Below, piece by piece: positions 1-6,845 of a DNA stretch of 22,019 bases. The DNA comes from CAYRPN01 sp964426135 (lineage in GTDB: Bacteria; Planctomycetota; Phycisphaerae; Phycisphaerales; Phycisphaeraceae), in assembly GCA_964426135.1 (NCBI GenBank), contig CAYRPN010000101.1, positions 1-22,019 of the forward strand, written 5' to 3'. Made by a program: the position numbers and the translations under genes. Within the stretch, counting starts at the first letter, position 1. Each line of letters starts with the position of its first letter. The notes below the pieces were generated by a model that ran no database searches, was not told the DNA's origin, and saw only the letters and a program-made list of their open reading frames with translations.

Positions 1-167
1 CCTGATGGTGCATAGGCTTAAACGAGGGTAATGCGACTTTTCATACACGTTCTGAGATTTGAGAAGGCTCCGATGAACTCGTTGCACGTGTAGTGACCGA
101 AAGGAAAGTCGGACAAAGAAATCTTGCGCTCCACGGAAAAAACCGCGGAATACAAGGGTGATTCAAG

Positions 168-255
168 CGGTGGGAGAGGGATTCGAACCCACGGTCGCCA
201 CGAGGACGACTCCGGTTTTCAAGACCGGTGCAATAAGCCGCTCTGCCATCCCACC
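168..255 (-). tRNA. tRNA-Ser (anticodon UGA)
   Basis: An 88-nt class II tRNA. The 7-bp acceptor stem is visible (GGTGGGA at the 5' end pairing with TCCCACC), followed by discriminator G. The anticodon stem CCGGT/ACCGG encloses the loop CTTGAAA, giving anticodon UGA (serine). A long variable arm of serine type follows, then a T arm with GTTCGAA. The 3' CCA is not encoded: the discriminator is followed by CTT. Upstream on the minus strand a TATCAT hexamer (302-307) could be a -10 box, but no good -35 accompanies it. A hairpin lies 13 nt upstream of the mature 5' end. Confidence 0.96.
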
Positions 256-268
256 GGGATGTCGGGCG

Positions 269-290
269 GGCGGCAATGGATGTTGCCGCC
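269..290. repeat. 8-bp perfect hairpin in the tRNA-Ser leader
   Basis: GGCGGCAA (269-276) and TTGCCGCC (283-290) form a perfect 8-bp stem with a 6-nt loop. It lies 13 nt upstream of the tRNA 5' end, so it would sit in the precursor's 5' leader if transcription starts near 295. There is no T-run on either side, so it is not a standard terminator. Confidence 0.5.
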
Positions 291-353
291 AGCCGCTGAG
301 AATGATAGCCGGTCCGTTCGATCTCGGCATTGCATTGGAAGTGCAGCATCAAC

Positions 354-370
354 TTCCGCCGCCGGCGGAA
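354..370. repeat. Short GC-rich hairpin downstream of the ABC transporter gene
   Basis: TTCCGCC (354-360) and GGCGGAA (364-370) form a perfect 7-bp stem with a 3-nt loop, about 95 nt past the stop codon of the minus-strand ABC transporter gene. It could end that transcript or block RNA decay, but no T-tract follows. The rest of 256-465 shows no gene. Confidence 0.35.
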
Positions 371-465
371 TCCGGGCTGGCGGGAATTGGCGAGGACGGG
401 CGGCGGCTCGTGGTGTCCATCACGTGGTTGGGGCCAAGCCCAGCGGCTGCGAGCAATCCGGAGGA

Positions 466-2568
466 TTACCGCGATGGCGAGTTGGTGTCGGCAGGTGTGG
501 CCGGCTCGGCGGACGCGTCGAGTGCCGCGGCTTCGCGCTCCATCGTGGCGTGGCTCGTATACAAGTCGAAGTACCGGCCGCGGCGACGCAGCAGTTGGGC
601 GTGTGTTCCCTGCTCGGCGATGCGACCGCCTTCGATGAAGAGGATGGTGTCGGCAGCGCGGATGGTCGACAGACGATGTGCGATCACGAAATTGATGCGC
701 CCGCGCAGCACCGCGCTTAGGCCCTGCTGGATCAGGTGCTCCGTCTGCGTGTCGATCGAGGAAGTGGCTTCGTCCATGACGAAGACTTTGGGATTCGCCA
801 GCACGGCACGTGCGAAGGAGACGAGCTGCTTCTGCCCGGTGGACAGGCGGTTGCCTCCGGCGCCCACTTCCGTGTCGTATCCTTTTTCCATGGCGCCGAT
901 GAAATCGTGCGCATGAACGAGCCGGGCGGCATGTTCGATCTCATCGTTCGTCGCGCTGAGCCGGCCGTAGCGGATGTTGTCGCGCACCGTGCCGCTGAAA
1001 AGGTGCGGTTGCTGCAGGACGATGCCGAGGTTTGACTGGAGCCAGTGCAGGCTTCGCTGCCGGTAGTCGATTCCGTCGAGCAGGATCTGGCCTTGCGTCG
1101 GCTCATAGAAGCGGCAGACGAGGCTGACGATGGTGCTCTTGCCGCCGCCGGTGGGGCCGACGAGGGCGACGGTATGCCCGCGCTCGCCGGCGCTCACGGT
1201 GAAGCTGAAATCGGTGAGCACGGATTTCCCGGTGGCGTAGGCGAAGGAGACGTTGCGGAACTCGATGGTGTCGATGCGGTCGGGGTGGCCGTCGGGAGCG
1301 AGGGAGGAAGGGTGTCGGGTGTCGGGTGTAGGGTGTGGGATTTCAGATGGTTGTGCGTGTGTGGGTGAGGGGGCGAGGGGGTGAGGGGGTGAGACGATTG
1401 GGTTGGACTGGGGGTCGTTCGTACAGGCACCTGCGGTGCTTCCGCTAAACGAAGTTCGTGTCTCCTGTCCCCTGCCTCCTGTCTCCTGTTCCCTGTCCCC
1501 TGCCTCCTGTTTCCTGTCCCCTTTCCCCTGTCTCCTCATTTTTTCCTTCACCTCTTCGCTATCCCGGATTGCCGGGACGGTGTTGAGCAGGCTCATGACG
1601 CGTTCGCCGGCGGACTGGGCGCCCTGCATGTCGGTGAGGATGCGCGCCATCTGTCCGATGGGGCCGAAGAACTGCGTGGCGTAGGCGATGAACATGACGA
1701 GTGTGCCCAGGGACATGCGGTCCTGGATCACGCTGCCGCCGCCGTGCCAGATGACGAGACCCGCCGCGGCGCTGCCGGCGGTGGTGACGATGGGCAGGTA
1801 AATCGCTGACAACATCGCGACATGGGTGGATTGCCGGTAGAGGTCGCCGGCAAGCCCTTGAAATTCGAGGAGATTCGCTTCCTCGCGGGTGAGCGTCTTG
1901 GTCGTGCGGATGCCCATGATCGATTCGTTGTACGCGGCGGTGATCAGCGAGTGGGTCTTTCGAATCTGCCGGCTGGTGAGCAGGATGCGCTTGTGAAACC
2001 ACTTGCTGACGACGACGAGGGGCGCCACGACGCCCACGACAATCAGCGCCAGTTGCCAGTCGATCGCGAACATGACGGCGGCCATGATCGCCACGATACA
2101 CGCGCCCCACGCCAGATCGGTGACGCCCCAGGCGATGATCTGCGACAGGCGATCGCAGTCGCTGGTGATGCGGCTGATGAGCCAGCCGGTAGGCCTGGCG
2201 TCGTAGTAGGCGAAGGGGAGCGACTGGAGTTTGTCGAACGATTCCTGCCGGATGTCGTGGCTGAGATAGCGGGAGATTTTGCCGCCGTGGTAGATGAACA
2301 GCCAGACGAAGAAGCAGAGTAGCGCGATCATGCCCAGGTACGTGGCGACCCAGGTCCAGAGCGTGGCGCCGATGCCGTTCTGCATGGCTTCATCGATGAC
2401 CAGCCGGGTGAGGTAGGCGAATGACGCATCGCCGATGGCGGAGGCGACGGCGACGATGGCCAGGGCGATGACGCTGGCGCGGAATTTCATCGCGCGTTTG
2501 AGGATGTTCAGCCACATGCGCCAGTCGAGGCGGCCGTGGTATTCGTCTTCGGTGTATTCAGGGGTCAT
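466..2568 (-). CDS. ABC transporter half-molecule (permease fused to ATPase), MsbA/LmrA type
   Basis: A 700-aa exporter half-transporter, expected to dimerise in the inner membrane and export a lipid or hydrophobic compound; the substrate cannot be read from sequence. The N-terminal transmembrane domain spans about residues 30-330. The nucleotide-binding domain follows: Walker A GPTGGGKST near 470, signature LSTGQ near 573, Walker B VFVMDEA near 594, and the H-loop histidine in IAHRLS near 630. All ATPase motifs are intact. The start ATG at 2568 was chosen because homology begins just after it; the frame stays open to 3042, but that extension runs through a repeat and the divergent YqaA gene. 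Its leader is pyrimidine-rich with no Shine-Dalgarno. The linker at about residues 337-427 is unusually long and made of low-complexity repeats (see separate entry). Confidence 0.93.
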   Translation of the reverse strand: MTPEYTEDEYHGRLDWRMWLNILKRAMKFRASVIALAIVAVASAIGDASFAYLTRLVIDEAMQNGIGATLWTWVATYLGMIALLCFFVWLFIYHGGKISRYLSHDIRQESFDKLQSLPFAYYDARPTGWLISRITSDCDRLSQIIAWGVTDLAWGACIVAIMAAVMFAIDWQLALIVVGVVAPLVVVSKWFHKRILLTSRQIRKTHSLITAAYNESIMGIRTTKTLTREEANLLEFQGLAGDLYRQSTHVAMLSAIYLPIVTTAGSAAAGLVIWHGGGSVIQDRMSLGTLVMFIAYATQFFGPIGQMARILTDMQGAQSAGERVMSLLNTVPAIRDSEEVKEKMRRQGKGDRKQEAGDREQETGGRGQETRTSFSGSTAGACTNDPQSNPIVSPPHPLAPSPTHAQPSEIPHPTPDTRHPSSLAPDGHPDRIDTIEFRNVSFAYATGKSVLTDFSFTVSAGERGHTVALVGPTGGGKSTIVSLVCRFYEPTQGQILLDGIDYRQRSLHWLQSNLGIVLQQPHLFSGTVRDNIRYGRLSATNDEIEHAARLVHAHDFIGAMEKGYDTEVGAGGNRLSTGQKQLVSFARAVLANPKVFVMDEATSSIDTQTEHLIQQGLSAVLRGRINFVIAHRLSTIRAADTILFIEGGRIAEQGTHAQLLRRRGRYFDLYTSHATMEREAAALDASAEPATPADTNSPSR
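1308..1545. repeat. Low-complexity tandem repeats inside the ABC transporter linker
   Basis: Three adjoining repeat blocks interrupt the sequence between the two domains of the ABC gene: GGGTGTC/GGGTGTA-type units (about 1312-1342), GTGAGGGG-type units (about 1364-1393), and CCTGTC/CTCCTGT-type units (about 1458-1545). On the coding strand they read as charged Q/E/G/R/D repeats (for example GDREQETGGRGQET) and Pro/His/Ser-rich repeats. The frame is kept throughout. Similar polypyrimidine tracts occur in intergenic DNA at 3761-3794, 6811-6845 and 16516-16570, so this looks like intergenic repeat DNA that entered or expanded within a tolerant linker. Confidence 0.8.
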
Positions 2569-2647
2569 AGCGGGTTCGCGAGGAAGAGAAAAGGATAGGC
2601 GAGATGGGCGGTGTCGTGGTGATTGGGGACTCCTGAAAAAGCCATGC

Positions 2648-2739
2648 GATCTCGCGCCAAGGCGCAAAGCTCGCGAAGAATCGCCCCGATCTTTGCGCCC
2701 ATTGCGTTCTTTGCGTCCTTTGCGCCTTGGCGCGCGATC
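2648..2739. repeat. Inverted-repeat element, family A
   Basis: Two 22-bp arms, 2648-2669 and 2718-2739, are inverted copies with one mismatch. The core motif is GCGCCAAGGCGCAAAG. The 48-bp centre carries further TTTGCG direct repeats. The element lies in the divergent 346-bp region between the ABC gene and the YqaA-like gene. This kind of CGCCAAGGCGCAAAG text is familiar as a dispersed intergenic repeat in several bacterial phyla, from memory rather than from a search. No gene is visible in the remainder of 2569-2914. Confidence 0.75.
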
Positions 2740-2914
2740 CTCCTCCGTTTCCACCTGCCGACGCGTCGCGGCTTTGACCGGCGGAGCATCGATGGATTCG
2801 GCGCGAATTGCTGATCCCGCCGGGCCTGTCCGTCGTAGATACGCGGTGTTCGTTCGTGTGTTTCCCGTGCATCGGCGGCGGTACCGGCAGCCGAAAACGG
2901 CCGATACATTCACC

Positions 2915-3622
2915 ATGAGTTCCCCCACCGAAGCCACCACGATGTCAACCCTGCTGCCCAATTCGCCCGATAACTCCGCCGCGATCGACTCGGCCGTGGC
3001 GCCGGGTGCCGCGCCCGCCAAGCCCGTGAGCAAGTGGGCCATTCATCGCCGCATGTACGACTGGGTGCTGTCGTTGTCGCACAGGAAGCACGCGACGACG
3101 GCGCTTTTTGGATTGAGCTTTGCCGAGTCGAGTTTCTTTCCGATTCCGCCGGACGTGCTGCAGATCGCGCTGACGCTGGAGCGCCGGAACAAGGCATACT
3201 TCTACGCCGCGGTGAGCACGGTCGCATCGGTGCTCGGCGGGATGTTCGGTTACCTGATCGGGTACGCGTTCTGGCACGCCTTGTCCGGCTTCTTCCTCAC
3301 CTACGTGTTCAAGGAGGAAGTCTTCACCAAGGTGCAGGGCCTCTACGAACAGTACAACTTCTGGTGCGTGTTCATCGCGGCGTTCACGCCGATCCCGTAC
3401 AAGGTGTTCACGATTGCCGCGGGCGTGTTCTCTGTTTCGTTCCCGATGTTCGTGATCGCTTCCGTCATCGGACGCGGCATGCGCTTTTTCATCGTGGCGG
3501 GCCTGCTTTACAAGTTCGGCGCGCCGATGAAGACATTCATCGAGAAGTACTTCAACCTGCTCAGTTTCGTGTTCGCGTTCGTCCTCATCGGCGCTTTTGC
3601 GCTGCTGAAGCTGCTGGCGTGA
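2915..3622 (+). CDS. YqaA/DedA-family (SNARE-associated) membrane protein
   Basis: A 235-aa protein of the DedA/VTT superfamily, inner-membrane proteins linked to lipid scrambling and envelope homeostasis. The first 40 residues are polar and poorly conserved. The family core runs from about residue 50, with the re-entrant-loop motif ESSFFPIPPDVL (71-82), a second motif FTPIPYKVFTIAAG (157-170) with the conserved Pro/Lys, and GRGMRFF (186-192). Several hydrophobic segments follow, the last at about 216-233. Start at ATG 2915 was preferred over ATG 2942; neither has a Shine-Dalgarno. A weak TACATT lies 4 nt before 2915. A REPIN-like repeat follows the stop codon. Confidence 0.88.
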   Translation: MSSPTEATTMSTLLPNSPDNSAAIDSAVAPGAAPAKPVSKWAIHRRMYDWVLSLSHRKHATTALFGLSFAESSFFPIPPDVLQIALTLERRNKAYFYAAVSTVASVLGGMFGYLIGYAFWHALSGFFLTYVFKEEVFTKVQGLYEQYNFWCVFIAAFTPIPYKVFTIAAGVFSVSFPMFVIASVIGRGMRFFIVAGLLYKFGAPMKTFIEKYFNLLSFVFAFVLIGAFALLKLLA

Positions 3623-3645
3623 GCCGGCGCCACCGCGGGCAGCGA

Positions 3646-3752
3646 CGTAGGGTGCGTCAAGTCCGCGCGGACGCACCGGATTGTGCCTGCGGTGAATCAG
3701 GGCGGCTGCTGATCCAACATGGTGCGTCCGCGCGGACTTGACGCACCCTACG
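3646..3752. repeat. REPIN-like element, family B, intact copy
   Basis: Two perfect 32-bp inverted arms (3646-3677 and 3721-3752) flank a 43-bp centre. Each arm also folds alone: GGTGCGTC (3651-3658) pairs with GACGCACC (3670-3677). Each arm also contains the 12-bp palindrome GTCCGCGCGGAC. Two self-complementary REP units in inverted orientation are the architecture of a REPIN. It begins 23 bp after the YqaA-like stop codon and ends just before the galE leader. A second, altered copy is at 5472-5599. Confidence 0.88.
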
Positions 3753-3760
3753 GTTCTTCG

Positions 3761-3794
3761 TCCTCTGTCCTCTGTCCTCTGACCTCCGTTCCCC
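3761..3794 (+). repeat. Polypyrimidine tandem tract abutting the galE start codon
   Basis: Three exact copies of TCCTCTG (3761-3781), then ACCTCCG and TTCCCC, run directly into the galE ATG at 3795. No purine-rich ribosome-binding site is possible here. The tract begins 9 bp after the family B element ends. Confidence 0.75.
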
Positions 3795-4793
3795 ATGAAT
3801 GTCCTCGTCACAGGCGGTGCCGGTTACATCGGCTCTCACGCGGTCAAGGCCCTGCGCGAGGCGGGCCACGCTGTCGTCGTCGTTGACAATCTCTCGCGCG
3901 GCCACCGCGCCGCTGTGCCCGCCGATGTTCCATTCGAGCAAATCGATCTGCGCGACACCGCGCGGGTCGCCGAAGCGCTCACGCGTCACGGCACGCAATG
4001 CGTCATGCACTTCGCCGCGCTGGCGTATGTCGGCGAGTCCGTGACCGAGCCGCTGAAGTACTACGACAACAACACCGCCGGCTCCATCAGCCTGCTGCAC
4101 GCGATGAGCCGCGCCGGTGTCCGCCGCCTCGTGTTCAGTTCCACCTGCGCGACCTACGGCGAGCCGGCGCGCATGCCCATCACCGAGGACCTGCCGCAGG
4201 CGCCGATCAATCCTTACGGCTGGTCCAAGCTCTTCACCGAGCGATGCCTGATCGACTTCGCCGCGGCGAATCCGGACTTCGCCTTCACCGCGCTGCGATA
4301 CTTCAACGTGGCCGGCAGCGCCGCCGATGGCTCCATCGGTGAAGATCATCGCCCCGAGTCGCATGTGATCCCGCTGCTGCTGCTCACCGCGCTGGGCAGG
4401 GGCGACAGCTTCACCGTCTTCGGCGACGACTACGACACGTCCGACGGCACCTGCGTCCGCGATTACATCCATGTCGAGGACCTGGTCGACGCGCACATCG
4501 CCGTGATGAACGCGATGAACGCCGGCAAGCTCAAGGCCGGCAACTTCTTCAACCTCGGCATCGGGCAGGGCTACAGCGTGAAACAGGTGGTCGAGGCGGC
4601 GCGGCGCGTCACCGGACACGCGATCCCGATCAAGATGGGCCCGCGCAGGCCCGGCGATCCGCCACAGCTTTTCGCTAACGCCGACAAGATTCGAGATGCA
4701 ATCGGCTGGCGGGCGAAGCGCACCAACCTCGACGAGACCGTCGCCACCGCCTGGCGGTGGTACAAGGCGCATCCGGATGGGTATGGGGATTGA
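3795..4793 (+). CDS. galE: UDP-glucose 4-epimerase
   Basis: A 332-aa extended short-chain dehydrogenase that interconverts UDP-glucose and UDP-galactose in the cytoplasm, feeding the Leloir pathway and surface polysaccharide synthesis. The NAD-binding glycine motif GGAGYIGS is at residues 7-14. The catalytic Ser/Thr segment FSSTCATYG begins at 114, and the YxxxK pair is Y141 and K145 in NPYGWSKL. RYFNVAGS and a C-terminal RRPGDPPQLFAN segment fit the GalE family, and the length is typical. The ATG directly follows a pyrimidine-rich tract with no Shine-Dalgarno. The toxin-antitoxin pair starts only 26 bp downstream but has its own -10 box. A related UDP-sugar epimerase specificity cannot be excluded. 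Confidence 0.94.
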   Translation: MNVLVTGGAGYIGSHAVKALREAGHAVVVVDNLSRGHRAAVPADVPFEQIDLRDTARVAEALTRHGTQCVMHFAALAYVGESVTEPLKYYDNNTAGSISLLHAMSRAGVRRLVFSSTCATYGEPARMPITEDLPQAPINPYGWSKLFTERCLIDFAAANPDFAFTALRYFNVAGSAADGSIGEDHRPESHVIPLLLLTALGRGDSFTVFGDDYDTSDGTCVRDYIHVEDLVDAHIAVMNAMNAGKLKAGNFFNLGIGQGYSVKQVVEAARRVTGHAIPIKMGPRRPGDPPQLFANADKIRDAIGWRAKRTNLDETVATAWRWYKAHPDGYGD

Positions 4794-4805
4794 ACGACGC
4801 CAGCC

Positions 4806-4811
4806 TATAAT
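4806..4811 (+). promoter_or_regulatory. -10 box (TATAAT) of the toxin-antitoxin operon
   Basis: A perfect TATAAT ends 8 nt before a GTG codon at 4820 and 17 nt before ATG 4829. Transcription starting 7-9 nt downstream of the box would begin at or next to the GTG. No convincing -35 is seen. Confidence 0.5.
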
Positions 4812-4819
4812 CGCCACAG

Positions 4820-5140
4820 GTGCGAACTATGGTCACTGCTCTGGATGGGCTCATCACGATTGATCCAACTGTGCGAGGCGGTCGGCCCCATGTCAGCGGC
4901 TCGCGGCTTTCCGTGGCCGACATCGTCGTGATGCACTTGCGAATGGGGCAGTCGCTGGAGGAGTTGGCAGGCAAGTATCACGTCTCGCTCGCTCAGCTTC
5001 ATGCCGCGATGTCGTACTACTTCGATCACCGGCAGGCCATCGATCAGCATATTGAGCAGGACGAGGCTTACGCCGAGGCGTTTTTCCGCGGGCGTCCGTC
5101 GGTGCTCCAGGACAAGCTGAAAGCCATTCGCGGTGCCTGA
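4820..5140 (+). CDS. DUF433 family antitoxin
   Basis: A 106-aa DUF433 protein (103 aa if it starts at ATG 4829). DUF433 proteins are short helix-turn-helix proteins usually paired with PIN-like toxins. The family signature ITIDPTVRGGRPHVSGSRLSV is clear near the N-terminus, followed by the helical segment with SLEELAGKYHVSLAQLHAAM and a tyrosine-rich linker. Expected role: bind and neutralise the DUF5615 protein encoded next, and repress the shared promoter. The last 8 nt overlap the toxin start, so the two are translationally coupled. The GTG start fits a leaderless mRNA from TATAAT at 4806-4811; the ATG at 4829 remains possible. Confidence 0.88.
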   Translation: MRTMVTALDGLITIDPTVRGGRPHVSGSRLSVADIVVMHLRMGQSLEELAGKYHVSLAQLHAAMSYYFDHRQAIDQHIEQDEAYAEAFFRGRPSVLQDKLKAIRGA

Positions 5141-5465
5141 ACCCATCCGATTTCATCTGGACGAGCATTTGGACCCGGCTATTGCCGAGGGCTTGCGTCG
5201 CCACGGCATCGATGTCACCACCACCATCGACGCGGGGCTTCGCACGCTTTCCGATGAGGATCAACTGGCATTCGCCGTGCGAGAACGACGCGTGCTGGTC
5301 ACCAGCGACACAGACTTCCTCCAACCGTCCATTGACGCGGATCATCCTGGGATTGTTTTCATCCCTATGGGAAAGCGGACTATCGGCGAAATCATTCGCG
5401 CGCTGCTGCTTGTGCATGCTGTTCTGAAGGCTGATGAAATGCGCGGCTCAATCGAACGCGTGTGA
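5133..5465 (+). CDS. DUF5615 PIN-like toxin / putative ribonuclease
   Basis: A 110-aa DUF5615 protein of the PIN-like superfamily, small metal-dependent RNases that act as toxins. The acidic residues expected of the active site are present: D10 and E11 in FHLDEHLD, D41/E42/D43 in SDEDQLAFA, and D59/D61 in LVTSDTDF. The start is GTG at 5133, overlapping the antitoxin stop codon by 8 nt, as is common in toxin-antitoxin operons. The full domain is present with no sign of decay. An inverted-repeat element begins 6 bp after the stop. Toxicity and targets are inferred from the family. Confidence 0.87.
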   Translation: MPEPIRFHLDEHLDPAIAEGLRRHGIDVTTTIDAGLRTLSDEDQLAFAVRERRVLVTSDTDFLQPSIDADHPGIVFIPMGKRTIGEIIRALLLVHAVLKADEMRGSIERV

Positions 5466-5471
5466 CCTCGT

Positions 5472-5599
5472 GTAGGGTGCGTCAAGGCTCCCCCCGGGGC
5501 GGCGCGGACGCACCACGTCGGACGCCCAATATGCAGCTCGCGTCAAAGCGTCATGGAGCGCGCATTCTGGTGCGTCCGCGCGGACTTGACGCACCCTAC
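5472..5599. repeat. REPIN-like element, family B, copy with altered left arm
   Basis: The right arm (5569-5599) is identical to the 31-bp core of the copy at 3721-3751. The left arm (5472-5514) has the same ends, but the four bases TCCG in its middle are replaced by a 16-bp GC block containing CCCCCCGGGG, making it 43 bp. The 54-bp centre is unrelated to that of the first copy. It fills the gap between the convergent toxin and pheA genes, ending 5 bp before the pheA stop codon. Confidence 0.85.
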
Positions 5600-5604
5600 G
5601 CGAA

Positions 5605-6699
5605 TTACAGCACTTCCTTCGCCCGCGGGAAACTGCCCAGCACCGTCAGTTGCAGACAGTGTTGCCGCGCTTCGCCGATGGCCGCGGCGACAGGCGCGTC
5701 CGACTCGTGGCCCAGGAAATCGACGAAGAAGTAGTACTCCCAATTCACCCGCTTGCTGGGGCGTTTGTCGATATGCGTCAGGTTCAGGTGATGTTTGCGG
5801 AAGACCTCGAGCACTTCGGATAACGCGCCGGCCTTGTGCGCGGTGGTGAACATGATCGCGGTCTTGTCATCGCCGGTGGCGGCGGGCTTCTGCGTGCCGA
5901 TGACGAAGAAGCGCGTGACGTTGCTGGGGTTGTCCTCGATGTTCGCGAAGAGCGTCTTGAGGTTGTAGATATCGCCCGCCAGGTCGCTGCCGATCGCCGC
6001 CGCGCCCGCTTCCTGCGCCGCCATCTCCGCCGCCTTGCTGCTGCTGGCGACCGGCACGCGCTCCGCCTGGCGCAGCTGCACGCTGAGCCATTTGCGGCAC
6101 TGGCTGAACACCTCGGGCTTGCTGTAGACCTTGCGAATCTGGTCGGGCGGGCTGTTCGCCAGCAGGTTGTGATGGATGTGGATCAGCACCTCGGCGCAGA
6201 CGCGCACGGGCGATTCGAGGAAACCGTCGAGCGTTTCGCCGATGCCGCCGATCGCGGAGTTCTCAATGGGCACCAGTCCCAGGTCGATGTGGCCGCGGGC
6301 GATCTCGTCGAACACAGCCTGGATGTCGTCGAGGTTGTCGTACTCCACGCTGGCGCCGAATTTCCTTCGCGCCGCCAGATGGGAAAAGGAACCGGCGGGC
6401 CCCAGGTAACCGATGCGCAGCGGCCGCTCCAGCGCGAAGGATCCGCTCATGAGCTCGCGGTAGATCGCCTCGAGGCATGAGTTGGGCAGCGGGCCCGCCG
6501 CGTTGTGCTTGCGGACTTTCTCCAGCACCTGCTGCTCGCGCTCGGGGGCGTAGATGGGCGAGTTGCCGTCGCGCTTGATTCGGCCGACGTCGACGACCAC
6601 GCGGGCGCGTTCGTTGAGCAGTTGCACGATCTGCTGATCCAGCGAATCGATGCGGGCGCGAAGCGAAGCGAGTTCGGATTGGACTTGAGACGAAGGCAT
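5605..6699 (-). CDS. pheA: Bifunctional chorismate mutase / prephenate dehydratase (P-protein)
   Basis: A 364-aa cytoplasmic enzyme of phenylalanine synthesis: chorismate to prephenate, then to phenylpyruvate. The AroQ chorismate mutase helices occupy about residues 1-90 (RARIDSLDQQIVQLLNERA, then RIKR near 40-43). The prephenate dehydratase domain spans about 94-270, opening with IGYLGPAGSFSH and ending with the catalytic TRF motif (T262-F264). The C-terminal ACT domain (about 280-360) keeps GALSEVL, but the usual ESRP phenylalanine-binding motif reads DKRPSKR. The ATG at 6699 is preceded by TACAAT with an 8-nt gap and no Shine-Dalgarno, pointing to a leaderless transcript. Feedback regulation by phenylalanine is likely from the ACT domain. 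Confidence 0.95.
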   Translation of the reverse strand: MPSSQVQSELASLRARIDSLDQQIVQLLNERARVVVDVGRIKRDGNSPIYAPEREQQVLEKVRKHNAAGPLPNSCLEAIYRELMSGSFALERPLRIGYLGPAGSFSHLAARRKFGASVEYDNLDDIQAVFDEIARGHIDLGLVPIENSAIGGIGETLDGFLESPVRVCAEVLIHIHHNLLANSPPDQIRKVYSKPEVFSQCRKWLSVQLRQAERVPVASSSKAAEMAAQEAGAAAIGSDLAGDIYNLKTLFANIEDNPSNVTRFFVIGTQKPAATGDDKTAIMFTTAHKAGALSEVLEVFRKHHLNLTHIDKRPSKRVNWEYYFFVDFLGHESDAPVAAAIGEARQHCLQLTVLGSFPRAKEVL

Positions 6700-6707
6700 T
6701 CGCGGGC

Positions 6708-6713
6708 ATTGTA
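6708..6713 (-). promoter_or_regulatory. -10 box (TACAAT) of pheA, probable leaderless start
   Basis: On the minus strand TACAAT is followed by 8 nt and then the pheA ATG (6699). Transcription would begin at or beside the start codon. No recognisable -35 lies 16-18 nt upstream. Confidence 0.5.
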
Positions 6714-6753
6714 GGGAATGAAAGCGAGGGCGTGCGGTCTCGGCGCGCGAGTC

Positions 6754-6808
6754 GTGCGTGCAGGTGGTGCGTGCAGGTTCAGGCCCTTAAGGGCCTGAAC
6801 CTACACGC
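6754..6808. repeat. Palindrome element (family E) with direct repeat
   Basis: A perfect 28-bp palindrome at 6775-6802, centred on CCCTTAAGGG, extends after one mismatch by five more pairs to 6769-6808. Just before it, GTGCGTGCAGGT occurs twice (6754-6765 and 6767-6778), so a 13-bp unit was duplicated into the palindrome. It lies between the stop codon of the CBM9-dehydrogenase gene and the pheA promoter and could act as a bidirectional transcript end. A polypyrimidine tract (6811-6845) follows. Confidence 0.8.
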
Positions 6809-6845
6809 CTGCTGTCCCCTGTCCTCCCTCCCCTTCCCGTTCCTC

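Noticed and set aside
130..151. Hairpin with an A6/T6 loop downstream of tRNA-Ser
   Set aside because: The T-run is in the loop rather than after the stem, so it is not an intrinsic terminator.
41..352. Small minus-strand reading frame at the left edge
   Set aside because: It runs through the tRNA-Ser gene and has no protein features.
1308..1545. Frameshifted or broken ABC transporter
   Set aside because: The frame is continuous and every ATPase motif is intact on both sides of the repeat linker.
2435..2914. N-terminal extension of the YqaA-like protein
   Set aside because: It crosses the divergent ABC start and the family A repeat and shows no membrane-protein features.
3646..3752. Intrinsic terminator for the YqaA-like gene
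   Set aside because: The arms are long, REP-like and repeated at 5472-5599, with no T-tract; a repeat element explains it better.
3761..3781. CRISPR-like short tandem repeat
   Set aside because: Units of 7 bp without spacers are a microsatellite, not a CRISPR array; no cas genes are present.
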